A stretch of DNA of 64,000 nt, taken from assembly GCF_047237965.1 (NCBI RefSeq), contig NZ_JBDFLX010000002.1:248001-312000 (forward strand). The letters run 5' to 3'. The DNA comes from Noviherbaspirillum_A sp047237965 (lineage in GTDB: Bacteria > Pseudomonadota > Gammaproteobacteria > Burkholderiales > Burkholderiaceae_D). Of the stretch, positions 8,482 to 16,899 are shown in pieces. Positions within the stretch are counted from its first letter, which is position 1. Each line of letters opens with the position of its first letter. The notes beneath the pieces were generated by a model. It was given only the letters and a program-made list of their open reading frames with translations. It was not told where the DNA came from and searched no databases. The position numbers and the translations under genes are program-made.

Positions 8482-8679
8482 TCACGCACCTTCGTATGGC
8501 GCGGCTGCCTGACGGCCGGACCTGGGCTGCCGGGCCGCCAGAAATGCCAGGCAGGCCGGCGTCTGCGCGCTGCATTGGCCGGATAGGCCGGGCCGGAAGA
8601 CCAGCAGCAGGAGAGCGCCGCGCAGCAATGCGCCGCCGGCGCGAAGGGGTTTCAGTGGGCTGAATCGGTTGGCTTGCAT
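8482..8679 (-). CDS. Possible small exported protein (65 residues)
   Basis: The ATG at 8679 has a well-placed AGGAG (5 bases upstream). The first 35 residues contain a basic start and a leucine-rich hydrophobic core (GALLRGALLLLVFRPGLSG) resembling a signal peptide or membrane anchor. The rest is Ala/Arg-rich with no recognisable domain. GC-rich DNA yields many such open frames, so this is a weak call that rests on the ribosome site and hydrophobic segment only. Confidence 0.3.
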   Translation of the reverse strand: MQANRFSPLKPLRAGGALLRGALLLLVFRPGLSGQCSAQTPACLAFLAARQPRSGRQAAAPYEGA

Positions 8680-8893
8680 GCAGACTCCTGGCGCGAAAAA
8701 AGCAGGCCCGTGACGGGACGGGCACGACGTAGCGGGATCGCACGAAACATGCCAGCCGGACGGCGATTCCAGCCGCCGGCTGCGCTGCGCCGGCCTTCAG
8801 CGCAACCGGGCTGCATTTCGCCACAACCATCGAACTAAGCAGCACCGCCGACGGTCCATCGGCAAGGCAAACAACCGGAGCTTCAGCACCTCT

Positions 8894-9523
8894 ATGAGTA
8901 CGACCCCGACCGCGGGCCAGTCCGGCCCGCAGAGTGAGTCGACCGGCAATGGCAGCCACCTGCATGGCTGCCCGGCAGCGCAGCAGTCATGGCGTGCGCA
9001 CTACCGAGCCGGCCTATGGGATGATCTGGACAGCGCGGAACAGCCCGCGCCTTATCTGACGATCTGCGAACTTTATCAACGGCATGTGGGCGATGGCGCC
9101 CTGCTCGACATCGGCTGCGGCGGCGGCATGCTGTACCGCTATCTGACCGAGCACGCCGGCCTGGAGAGCGGCTCCTACACCGGCGTCGATGTTGCCGACG
9201 ACGCCGTGCGCCGCGCCACCGCCAGCTTTCCCGGCGTCAGGGTCAGCCGGCGCAATTACGACTGCGAGACGGTGGGCAGCCGCTTCGACTGCGTGATCTT
9301 CAACGAATCCCTGCAGTGCTTCGATGATCCGCAGGCCATCCTGGAAAAATGCGCCCGCGACAACCTGCATCCCTGCTCGGTGCTGATCGTGGCGATGTCC
9401 GGCTGGGAACATGCAGCGCTGTGGCAACTGCTGGAGCGCCGTTACCAGCTGCTGGACGATCAGGACGCGCGCGGCGACGACGGCCGCGCATGGACGGTCC
9501 GCGCCTACAAGATGCCGTGCTGA
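8894..9523 (+). CDS. SAM-dependent class I methyltransferase
   Basis: This 209-residue protein contains the SAM-binding motif I LLDIGCGGGMLYRYL near residue 72, an acidic motif II YTGVDVADDAV near 97, and a motif IV-like FDCVIFNESLQCF near 135. This order is that of the Rossmann-type methyltransferases. The first 35 residues look disordered. The substrate cannot be told; no biosynthetic neighbour is present. It is a single gene between a porin and a probable small RNA. Confidence 0.85.
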   Translation: MSTTPTAGQSGPQSESTGNGSHLHGCPAAQQSWRAHYRAGLWDDLDSAEQPAPYLTICELYQRHVGDGALLDIGCGGGMLYRYLTEHAGLESGSYTGVDVADDAVRRATASFPGVRVSRRNYDCETVGSRFDCVIFNESLQCFDDPQAILEKCARDNLHPCSVLIVAMSGWEHAALWQLLERRYQLLDDQDARGDDGRAWTVRAYKMPC

Positions 9524-9735
9524 ATTGACCCGGCAGAGGGCATCTAGGAGCCTGTCGCACCGTCAGGAAGCGCGGCAAGCAGCCGCTTGCCAACCGTAAA
9601 CCGTGCCGCCAGCCACTGCGCCGGCTCTGACCGCACCCATAAGGGATTTCCACGCTGGTCGAACCCAAGCGCCGCCAGACTGTCCATGCAATGCGTACGG
9701 ACGGCGCTGTCACGCGCAAGGCAAGCCAGACGGGC

Positions 9736-9763
9736 AAAAAAAACCCGCTCACAGGGAGCGGGT
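9736..9763 (-). terminator. Intrinsic terminator (minus strand)
   Basis: A perfect 8-bp stem (ACCCGCTC with GAGCGGGT) and a 5-base loop are followed on the minus strand by eight uridines. It ends transcripts that come from the right, where only the candidate small RNA is found. Confidence 0.8.
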
Positions 9764-9820
9764 AAATCCATCCTTTGGGAGGGTGGAGGAGACAGGTGCA
9801 ACTATATCCTCTCCACCCGG
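9736..9820 (-). ncRNA. Candidate small RNA with two hairpins and CU-rich single strand
   Basis: On the minus strand a hairpin with stem GGGTGGAG / CTCCACCC (9811-9818 with 9781-9788) precedes a strong intrinsic terminator. The loop and spacer contain CTCCTCC and CCTCCC runs complementary to Shine-Dalgarno sequences. No convincing protein fits: a 64-codon frame ending at 9749 lacks a ribosome site. A possible -10 (TATAAC) lies near 9850. Small RNAs exposing CCUCC motifs are known as translational repressors in other proteobacteria. Whether this is a free RNA or a leader remnant is not decided. Confidence 0.45.
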
Positions 9821-10023
9821 GCAAATAAAATTCCGTGTTTCAATACCCGTTATATGAAATGTTGATGACTGGGCAGGAAGGAGCAAGGGAATCTCAAGGA
9901 GCCGGACAAATGTCCAAGCAGGCAGAAATTGCAAATTAATCACTCTAAAGTTTGCTCTGCACCAAGTTGTTTATTTCTTATTGGTATATTATTAACCTAT
10001 TGCAACTTATTTTGGACAACGCC

Positions 10024-10317
10024 ATGGACGAACAGCATCCGCTCACTTCTCAGCTGGAATACAACCCGGACAAGCTTCTGGACGCTTTACTGGATCGGCT
10101 GGTCCTGAAAAACGATGCGGCGCTGGCCCGTGCGCTGGAGGTTGCCCCGCCCGTCATCAGCAAGATCAGGCACCGCCGTCTGCCGGTTGGCGCTTCCATC
10201 CTGATCCGCATGCACGAGGTGTCGAACCTGCCGATCCGCGAACTGCGCGATCTGATGGGCGACCGTCGCCAGAAGTACCGCCTGAGCGACGTGCAGGGCA
10301 AGCCGAAAGAGGCTTGA
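10024..10317 (+). CDS. Small Cro/CI-type HTH protein
   Basis: The 97-residue product contains DAALARALEVAPPVISKIRHRRLPVGA (split here by the turn at EVAPP), a lambda-repressor-like helix-turn-helix near residues 30-60. It is followed by a conserved SNLPIRELRDLMGDRR tail. It is most likely a DNA-binding regulator; no partner or operator can be named. The frame is open upstream to 9952, but ATG 10024 fits the family length. No good ribosome site is seen, so the start is uncertain. The upstream 80 bases are strikingly AT-rich, suggesting a promoter. Confidence 0.7.
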   Translation: MDEQHPLTSQLEYNPDKLLDALLDRLVLKNDAALARALEVAPPVISKIRHRRLPVGASILIRMHEVSNLPIRELRDLMGDRRQKYRLSDVQGKPKEA

Positions 10318-10364
10318 GCCGCTTCCAGGCAATGGATGGCGCCGGTCTGGCCGGCTTGCAGCGC

Positions 10365-10808
10365 TCAGTGCAGCTGCTGGGTCAGCCGCGCCTGCGGAGC
10401 GTCCAGGGCGGCGACGGCCTTGCGGAAGAAGCTGCTCTCCTGGACGCTGGAGGTGTCGATGCGCTCGGTGCCGGTAAGGCTGATTTCCTCGCACAGCTGC
10501 TCGATGACGCCTGTCAGAAACCATTCTCCGAACAACTGGATGTCGCGCGAGGCCAGGTCGCCCAGGTCGATCAGGTTCAGTGCCTGCGACCAACCCAGCG
10601 TTTCTATCCTCTCGCCGTTATCGTCGGTAGTGACTTTCGGCCAACGCGGGTCGCGGACTGATTCCGTATCGCGGTGCTCGTGGGCGCGCGCGATGCGCCG
10701 GATGTCCTCGACAGCGAAACGTACTTCCCGGTCGACAACGACGCGCAGCGCCTGATCCTCGTACCAGAGGGTTAATACCTGTTGCGCTGCAGTCTGCGTA
10801 GCATCCAT
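10365..10808 (-). CDS. Hypothetical protein (147 residues)
   Basis: The protein is soluble and acidic with no signal peptide. It shows regular codon use and a plausible fold (VLTLWYEDQALRVVVDREV near residue 12, then WSQALNLIDLGDLASRDIQ). I do not recognise the family. It converges on the small HTH gene. The ATG at 10808 lacks a clear ribosome site; an internal start is possible. Confidence 0.5.
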   Translation of the reverse strand: MDATQTAAQQVLTLWYEDQALRVVVDREVRFAVEDIRRIARAHEHRDTESVRDPRWPKVTTDDNGERIETLGWSQALNLIDLGDLASRDIQLFGEWFLTGVIEQLCEEISLTGTERIDTSSVQESSFFRKAVAALDAPQARLTQQLH

Positions 10809-11562
10809 GGAGGTTCTTTCTGAAAAGGGGGAGGGCCGGCTCCAGCCGCGTCCTGTAAATTTCGGCGTTGTCCGCCTGTCCTGTTATCGGTTTCCTTATG
10901 GAAACATTTAGGGTGGGAAGCAAATATTTGCTTTGAAATTTGATGTAGAGCAGTAACATTGCTCTCTTGACAAACAGCCCAATTTCGTGCAACCGGCGAA
11001 CTATAACAGCACTTTTGTTTGATGTCAGAATCCGCCTGAGACGCTCGTTGCCGGTTAAGCATGCTATGTGGAGCGCAGTGGAAGCCTTAAAAAGCGGGCG
11101 GCCCGATCCTGTTCGTGGCATGTTTGTCCCGCATCGCTCATTAAACTTAATGCAAACGCCTGGCTCAGGCTTGATGGAACCAGCCTTCCAATAAATCGGT
11201 GCAGCAGAGTACCGCCGCTTCCGGTACACTCCCGCATCCGCTGCGACTTTGCTTTAATGGCATGCTTCCTGAGCCGGGTCCATCCATTCCCTGCCATGCA
11301 CCGGGCGAGCGCCCGGACTGGCGCTGCCAGGCAAGCCATTGTGGAGCGGATCGTCAGCGGTGGCTGACGAAGGCCAGGAGCAGGCCGGCGTGCCAGTCTG
11401 GCTGCATCAGTGAAGTCGATCGACATGCCCGGCATCTCCAGGCCCGACTGCGCAACGTCGTCTCGCCAGCTATTCATTGAATGCGGCAATACGCGCTCAA
11501 TCCACCACGAGAGTGGGCTGCTGCAGAGTCACCCGTGTTTAAACAAACCGTTAAATTAAGCC
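10809..11562. other. Gene-less stretch
   Basis: No open frame here has convincing codon use or a ribosome site. The left part (10870-11060) is AT-richer than the surroundings and may hold the promoter of the upstream hypothetical gene. The right part has only GC-driven overlapping frames. Nothing further is seen. Confidence 0.5.
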
Positions 11563-13080
11563 ATGCCTGATAAAACTGAAAAATCCGCCGCTCCCAAGGT
11601 CATTAAATGGACGGAAGAGGAATGGGCCAGCGTTGCCAATCATCTCTTTGAACAAAAGGGCGCCGTGCTGCTGTCGTCGCCGCGCCTGGAAGAGATCCGC
11701 GCCAAGGATGTATTCATGGCGCAGGAGACGCTGCCGGAAGACCGTCATCGCAAGCTGATTTCCATCGCGCAGGGTTTTCAGGGCATCCGGGACAGGCTCA
11801 GCACGATTTTTCAGAACATGAACAAGGTCCGCCAGGATGACCTGTTCAAGCGCGAGCAGGCAGGCGCCACGGCGGATGCCGACACCGCAGACACCGCCAT
11901 GACAGCGCCGGCGCCGGCGCCGGAACCAGCGCCTTCGCAGCCATCCCGCAGGTCTGGCCGGGACAAGGCGCCGCAGCCGGCGCCGCTCGCCGGCGCGCAG
12001 CAGGAAATCCAGGCCCAGCCGCAGGAACCGGCCGCGGCCACACCGGCAGCGCAGCCGAGCGCTCCGGCGAAACCGGACGAGTCGGCGCCGGCGCAGCCGC
12101 AGCCGGTCATTCCAGACAGCCCTGCTCCGGCAGCCGTGCAAACCGAGTCGCTGCCCGAGCCACAGGCGCCCGCGCAGCCGCAGCAACGCGACGCGGGCCG
12201 GGCGTTCCCGCAGCAGGAGCAGGCGCCGCGCCGGCCCGAGCAGAATGCCGCGGCCGGCAACCGCGATCGCCAAAGGGAGCGTGTCCAGGAGCCGCGTACG
12301 CAGGGTGCCTGGGCGTCCACGCAGGCATCGGCTGGCTTCATCGAGGCCGCCCGGCCTTTCGTTGCGATGGTATGCGAGGAAATGGCGCTGGCATTGGTAA
12401 AGGTCATGGGCGGCAAGGCAGGCGAGCAGCAGCTTGCCGGCATCATGCAGAAAGCCCTGTCGCAACTGGCATCCGGCCAGGGCAATGGCAATGCCGGCTA
12501 CGGCGGCCGTCCGGAACGGCAGCCGCGCCCGGAACGCCAGCCCCAGCCAGAGCGTCAGCCTCAAGCGTTCAGTGCGCCAATCGATACACCCGAACGCGCC
12601 GCGCCCGACCTGCTGGATGACGAAAGCAGCCATCCGGCCGAGGTGCAGCCGCTATTCGACCCCAAGCTGCCTCCTTCGGCCAACAGCGACTTCAAGCCGA
12701 CCATCGGCCTGGTGGGCGCCAATACCCGTGAACTGGATGACCTGCAACTGCTGTACCCGCAATTGCGCCTGACCGTGGTGGCGCCCGACGCGGTGCGCAG
12801 CGCCGACGTATTCCGCCAATGCCAGCGCATCATCGGCCTGCGCGAGGATGTATCGCAGCCGGTGGACGAACTGCTGCGCCGGCTACTGAGAAACCGCTAC
12901 ATCCGGATTGCCGGCGGCATTCCCCGGGTGCGCGAGCAGCTCAATGCCTGGCTGCACAATCCCGGCTCCATCAATGCCGAGCCGCGGCCGCATGTGCCGC
13001 GCGGTCCGAAGGGCCAGGGGCAGGGCCAGGGCGAAGGCGGCAAGAAGCGTCACAATCGCCACCTGCGCGCCCCGCGCTGA
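11563..13080 (+). CDS. Hypothetical protein with two conserved ends and a long disordered linker (505 residues)
   Basis: Residues 1-90 form a compact helical region (KWTEEEWASVANHLFEQKG, then HRKLISIAQGFQGIRDRLS). Residues 100-250 are almost entirely Pro, Ala, Gln and Glu, plainly disordered. A short helical part around 250-310 (FVAMVCEEMALALVKVMGGK) is followed by more low complexity. Residues 370-475 look globular (TIGLVGANTRELDDLQLLYP, with LRLTVVAPDAV and VREQLNAWLHN). The last 30 residues are Gly/Arg/Lys-rich and could bind nucleic acid. The family is unknown to me. It is a single gene that converges on the Hsp20 pair. No good ribosome site precedes the ATG. Confidence 0.75.
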   Translation: MPDKTEKSAAPKVIKWTEEEWASVANHLFEQKGAVLLSSPRLEEIRAKDVFMAQETLPEDRHRKLISIAQGFQGIRDRLSTIFQNMNKVRQDDLFKREQAGATADADTADTAMTAPAPAPEPAPSQPSRRSGRDKAPQPAPLAGAQQEIQAQPQEPAAATPAAQPSAPAKPDESAPAQPQPVIPDSPAPAAVQTESLPEPQAPAQPQQRDAGRAFPQQEQAPRRPEQNAAAGNRDRQRERVQEPRTQGAWASTQASAGFIEAARPFVAMVCEEMALALVKVMGGKAGEQQLAGIMQKALSQLASGQGNGNAGYGGRPERQPRPERQPQPERQPQAFSAPIDTPERAAPDLLDDESSHPAEVQPLFDPKLPPSANSDFKPTIGLVGANTRELDDLQLLYPQLRLTVVAPDAVRSADVFRQCQRIIGLREDVSQPVDELLRRLLRNRYIRIAGGIPRVREQLNAWLHNPGSINAEPRPHVPRGPKGQGQGQGEGGKKRHNRHLRAPR

Positions 13081-13093
13081 TTGCCTTTCCCAA

Positions 13094-13124
13094 GAGCCTG
13101 CGCCGCCTTTTGCCGCGCAGGCTC
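13094..13124. terminator. Possible bidirectional hairpin between convergent genes
   Basis: A 10-bp stem (GAGCCTGCGC with GCGCAGGCTC) with an 11-base loop lies between the convergent 505-residue gene and the Hsp20 gene. There is no uridine run on either strand, so it may stabilise 3' ends rather than terminate. Confidence 0.4.
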
Positions 13125-13173
13125 CTGGAGTGCAGGCTGCTGCGCGGCGCTTGTCAGGCCGCGCAGCAGTCGG

Positions 13174-13614
13174 TCATGCCACCTTGACTTCGATGCGACG
13201 CGGCTGCGCGTGCTGCGCCTTGGGTATGCGCAGGGTCAGCACGCCATTCTTCAGTTCGGCCGACGCCTGCTCGGCATCGAGTTCCTTGGACAGCGTGAAA
13301 ACCCGCCGGTAGCGCGGCATCGTCACATCGGCGTGGCTCGACTGCATGTCCTGCGGCACGTCGAGCGCCACGGTGCCTTCGATGGTCAGGCTGTCGGTCT
13401 CGAGGTGCAGGCTCAGGTTTTCCCTGGGTACGCCGGGCAGATCGGCATACAGGGTGATGCCGTTGGCATCTTCCACCACGTCAACCGGCGGCAGCGCCGC
13501 CCGTTCCTGTGCTTCCTTCGGCCTTCCGCCCGTCTGCACGGCCTGCTGGCCGCCCTGATTCTGCTGTGCCGGTTGCTGGGTGGCGCCGGCGTTGCGGGTG
13601 TTGTCTTCAGCCAT
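13174..13614 (-). CDS. Hsp20/alpha-crystallin small heat-shock protein
   Basis: The 146-residue chaperone has a Gln/Gly-rich N-terminal arm (1-40) and an alpha-crystallin domain at about 42-140. In the domain are DVVEDANGITLYADLPGVP, LTIEGTVAL, the strand YRRVFTLSKELDAEQ, and the conserved A-x-L-K-N-G-V-L-T-L box (SAELKNGVLTLRIPK). Such proteins hold unfolding proteins in the cytosol. It is the second gene after another Hsp20, 21 bases downstream, so the two form an operon. A C-terminal I-x-I motif is replaced by IEVKV. Confidence 0.92.
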   Translation of the reverse strand: MAEDNTRNAGATQQPAQQNQGGQQAVQTGGRPKEAQERAALPPVDVVEDANGITLYADLPGVPRENLSLHLETDSLTIEGTVALDVPQDMQSSHADVTMPRYRRVFTLSKELDAEQASAELKNGVLTLRIPKAQHAQPRRIEVKVA

Positions 13615-13635
13615 GATGTCCTCCTTTCCTTGTCC

Positions 13636-14112
13636 TCATTGCACACTGATGCGGCGCGGCTGCACCTGCTGCCTGCGCTTGACGCTGATATGCAGCACGC
13701 CATCGCGGTATTGCGCCGACACGCCATCCGGGTCGGCATCTTCAGGCAGGCTGACCACCTTGCGAAAACGGCCGGCAAAGCGCTCGTTGATATGGACGGT
13801 CGATCTGCCGCCGTTGCCTGCGCCACCGCTGGCGTTGCCGCCTGCACCTCCCGTGGCAGTCATATCCGGCCGTTCGCCGGCCACGGTCAGCACACCGCGC
13901 TCCAGGTTGACTTCGATCGCGTTCGGATCCAGGCCGGGAAGAAAGGCATACAGCTCCACCGATTGCGGCGTGCTGCCCACATTCAGGGCCGGAAAGCCGC
14001 CACGGCCGACGCCACGGATACTTGGCTCCATGCCGAATGTTTGCTGCATTTCACGCTGGATACGGTCCATTTCGGCAAACAGGTCGCCGGGAAACACTGA
14101 TCTGTAAAGCAT
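13636..14112 (-). CDS. Hsp20/alpha-crystallin small heat-shock protein
   Basis: This 158-residue class A-type small heat-shock protein opens MLYRSVFPGDLFAEMDRIQ. It has ALNVGSTPQSVELYAFLPGL, the glycine-rich insert GGAGGNASGGAGNGG in the middle of the alpha-crystallin domain, and the closing DGVLHISVKRRQ. The insert replaces the usual short loop and is unusual. The ATG at 14112 is chosen over longer frames because AAGGAGGA lies 7 bases upstream and the start matches family members. It heads the two-gene heat-shock operon. Confidence 0.92.
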   Translation of the reverse strand: MLYRSVFPGDLFAEMDRIQREMQQTFGMEPSIRGVGRGGFPALNVGSTPQSVELYAFLPGLDPNAIEVNLERGVLTVAGERPDMTATGGAGGNASGGAGNGGRSTVHINERFAGRFRKVVSLPEDADPDGVSAQYRDGVLHISVKRRQQVQPRRISVQ

Positions 14113-14145
14113 GGCGAAATCCTCCTTTATCGTTGGGAGAATGCT

Positions 14146-14174
14146 TAGATAGATCCGGCGTGCCAAAACGTCAA
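14146..14174 (-). promoter_or_regulatory. Promoter of the Hsp20 operon
   Basis: On the minus strand TTGACG (14169-14174) and TATCTA (14146-14151) are separated by exactly 17 bases, a good sigma-70 promoter. The overlapping CCGGATCTA also resembles a sigma-32 -10 (CCCCATNTA), but the spacing to CTTGAC is short for that factor. Confidence 0.5.
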
Positions 14175-14832
14175 GATGAATGCATGCGGTTTGAGGTGCG
14201 TCTAGGAGACTGTGCGGCAGACGGCGGCCGGCTGCGACATGCGTGGCGACGGTCCAAGCCAGCATTGCCTTTTGGAAAAGGCATTTCTCCGGACCAGCTG
14301 GCGCCATCGGGCTTACCGGCTTTCCGCACGCCATGCTTCGCCGTCTTGCGTCGCAGGGGCTTCCAGGCCAGGCAGTTGTCAGATGGAAAGAGGGTTAAAG
14401 AAGGCACCGCGCCTTGACCTGATGCGATTGGGATGCTGCAGGAGCTGGCATGCTTCGCCATGCCTTCCGCTACAGAATCCGGAAGCGCGGCAGGCTTGGA
14501 ATTGCCTCGTTCAGTCCTGCAGTGCAAAAAGGAAACTCCATTTCCTGTCTGCCAAGATTCGGCGGCCCCTTGCCATGTTGCGTATTTATAAGGACCTTTC
14601 AGAAGCATGCCCTCGGCGCGGCAGATTATCCCTTAAACTGCGCGGCGATTAGTGAAACTATGTTTCGCCATGCAGTAATTATTTTCATCTAAATATTGCT
14701 CGTCGATAATTTTTTTTGAAAAACAAAGTATTACAATCCGGTGCCGGAAGTTTTGAGTGCCAGGACGAGACGTGCCGTCGGGACTGCCACCTTACCGGGG
14801 CAAGAGACAGAATGATTCAATAAGAGGAGAAA
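14175..14832. other. Gene-less stretch upstream of the lactate permease
   Basis: No credible gene is seen. A possible 80-codon frame at 14450-14692 has AGGAG before its ATG but no recognisable content. The last 200 bases are AT-rich and should hold the permease promoter; no single -35/-10 pair stands out. Confidence 0.45.
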
Positions 14833-16518
14833 ATGATGTGGCAGCAAGTGTATGACCCCCTGGGCAGTTTTGCCCTGTCCACCGTTGCAGCCGGGATTCC
14901 GGTTGCGGTACTGCTGGCGGCGCTGGCATTTTTCCATATGAAAGCCCACCTTGCCGCCGGCCTGGCGCTGCTCGTTGGCATCGGCATTGCCGGATTCGTG
15001 TTCGGCATGCCGGTTGCGATGGCGGGCAAGGCTGCTGGCTATGGCGTTGCCGCCGGCCTGTTTCCGATTGGCTGGATCGTACTGAACATCATCTTTCTCC
15101 ATCGTCTGACGACCCTGAACGGTTACTTCAAGGCACTGCAGAACAGCATCAGCGGGGTGACCGAAGACCGCCGCCTGCAGCTGCTGCTGGTTGCCTTCTG
15201 CTTCGGCGCCTTCTTCGAGGGCGCTGCCGGCTTCGGCACGCCGGTGGCAGTGACCGGCGCCATCCTGATCGGCCTGGGCTTCTCGCCGCTGGCTGCGTCC
15301 GGCCTGGCACTGATCGCCAACACCGCGCCCGTGGCCTACGGCGCGCTCGGCGCGCCGGTCCTGGCGCTGTCGGCCGTGACCGGCCTGGACCTGCTGCAAT
15401 TGTCTGCAATGATCGGCCGCCAGTTGCCGTTCTTCTCAGTGCTGGTACCGTTCTGGCTGATCTGGGCCTTCGCCGGCTTCCGCGGCATGCGCGAGATCTG
15501 GCCAGCCATCCTGGTTGCCGGCGTTTCCTTCGCGGTCCCGCAGTTCATCGTGTCGAACTTCCACGGCCCGTGGCTGGTGGACGTGATCGCATCCATCGTG
15601 TCGATGGGCAGCCTGACGCTGTTCCTGAAGGTCTGGAAACCCAAGAAAATCTGGACCTCCACCGCCATCGTCAATCGCCATGACACCTCGATGGACGACA
15701 TCGCCGCCAATGGCGCCTCTGCCGCCGCCGTGGAAGCCAACGCCGGCGCGGCAAGCATCAGCATGGTTCGCGCCTGGGCGCCCTGGGTCATCCTGTCGGT
15801 GTTCGTGTTTATCTGGGGCACGCCGGCATTCAAGAAGATCATGGACGGCCTGTGGGCATGGAAATTCGCCATTCCCGGCCTGGACCAGATGGTCGTCAAG
15901 ATGCCGCCGGTGGTCAGCAAGCCTTCGCCGGAAGCTGCGGTGTTCAACTTCAATGTGCTGTCGATGGCCGGTACCGGCATCCTGGTGTCGGCGCTGACGG
16001 CGGGCCTGATGATGGGCTACTCCTTTACCCGTCTGCTGAAGGAATATTGGGAAACCATCAAACTGGTCCGTTATTCTCTGCTGACCATCTGTGCAATGTT
16101 CGGCGTCGGCTACCTGACCAAGTATTCCGGCCTGGATGCCACCCTGGGCCTGGCGTTTGCCCATACCGGCATGTTCTATCCGATGTTCGGCACGCTGCTA
16201 GGCTGGCTGGGTGTGGCGCTGACCGGTTCCGATACCGCCGCCAACGTGCTGTTCGGCAGCCTGCAGCGCACCACCGCCGAGCAGCTGGGCCTGCCGCCGG
16301 TACTGATGGCAGCGGCCAACAGCTCGGGCGGCGTGATGGGCAAGATGATCGACGCACAATCCATCGTGGTGGCCTCCACCGCCACCAAGTGGTATGGCCA
16401 TGAAGGCGACATCCTGCGCTATGTGTTCTTCCACTCGATCGCGCTAGCCATCCTGGTCGGCTTCCTGGTAACGCTGCAGGCGTATGTCGCGCCGTTCACA
16501 CACATGGTGGTGCGTTAA
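14833..16518 (+). CDS. lldP: L-lactate permease
   Basis: The 561-residue inner-membrane protein has about twelve to fourteen hydrophobic segments across its length and the family core CFGAFFEGAAGFGTPVAVTG (about residues 119-138), followed by NTAPVAYGALGAPVLAL. C-terminal NSSGGVMGKMIDAQSIVVA is also typical of LctP/LldP. It imports lactate or glycolate with protons. The start is ATG 14833 or 14836, with AGGAG just upstream. No lld dehydrogenase or regulator gene lies beside it, so it seems to be a free-standing copy, ended by a strong terminator. Confidence 0.95.
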   Translation: MMWQQVYDPLGSFALSTVAAGIPVAVLLAALAFFHMKAHLAAGLALLVGIGIAGFVFGMPVAMAGKAAGYGVAAGLFPIGWIVLNIIFLHRLTTLNGYFKALQNSISGVTEDRRLQLLLVAFCFGAFFEGAAGFGTPVAVTGAILIGLGFSPLAASGLALIANTAPVAYGALGAPVLALSAVTGLDLLQLSAMIGRQLPFFSVLVPFWLIWAFAGFRGMREIWPAILVAGVSFAVPQFIVSNFHGPWLVDVIASIVSMGSLTLFLKVWKPKKIWTSTAIVNRHDTSMDDIAANGASAAAVEANAGAASISMVRAWAPWVILSVFVFIWGTPAFKKIMDGLWAWKFAIPGLDQMVVKMPPVVSKPSPEAAVFNFNVLSMAGTGILVSALTAGLMMGYSFTRLLKEYWETIKLVRYSLLTICAMFGVGYLTKYSGLDATLGLAFAHTGMFYPMFGTLLGWLGVALTGSDTAANVLFGSLQRTTAEQLGLPPVLMAAANSSGGVMGKMIDAQSIVVASTATKWYGHEGDILRYVFFHSIALAILVGFLVTLQAYVAPFTHMVVR

Positions 16519-16554
16519 ACGCGCTTGTTGATGTAACAAAGTAGCGAAGTAACC

Positions 16555-16590
16555 ATGCCAGGGGATGCGAATTCCCCTGGCATTTTTTTT
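16555..16590 (+). terminator. Intrinsic terminator of the lactate permease gene
   Basis: An 11-bp perfect stem (ATGCCAGGGGA with TCCCCTGGCAT) with a 7-base loop is followed by eight thymidines. Confidence 0.95.
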
Positions 16591-16899
16591 GTCTCTGCTC
16601 CTATCTCGCTCGTGTGATTTCCATTCCTCGACTGGAGCAGGGACTCGCCCGCGTCAATAGCTGACGCTTGCCTTCCGCCTGCCACTGTCGGCGTGCGGCT
16701 CGCTGCTTAATGCAGAATTCTGGCTCGCAACATCCCCTCCTGAACACCGCCCACAATTTTTTTCCCCTCGTGCAATTCGCGTCGTGCTGCGTGGACATAT
16801 TTCCCCGCATTCACGGTTGCCGCATTGACAGCGGCAGCGCAGCGCCAGACTGGCCATCAGCTTGTTCGAATCCATCCACCTGCACCGGAGGAACAGACC
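16591..16899. other. Gene-less stretch before the sigma-factor gene
   Basis: No gene is supported. It presumably carries the promoter of the sigma-factor gene, but no clear motif could be picked out. Confidence 0.4.

Noticed and set aside
9749..9943. A 64-codon minus-strand frame ending at the terminator
   Set aside because: It has no ribosome site, and its 3' part is the hairpin structure better explained as RNA.
11064..11489. A 141-codon minus-strand frame
   Set aside because: No ribosome site and no domain, Arg/Ser/Leu composition typical of chance frames, and no match in pattern with neighbours.
14450..14692. An 80-codon frame with AGGAG before its ATG
   Set aside because: The product has no recognisable features and ends in AT-rich promoter DNA of the lactate permease; one ribosome-like site alone is not enough.
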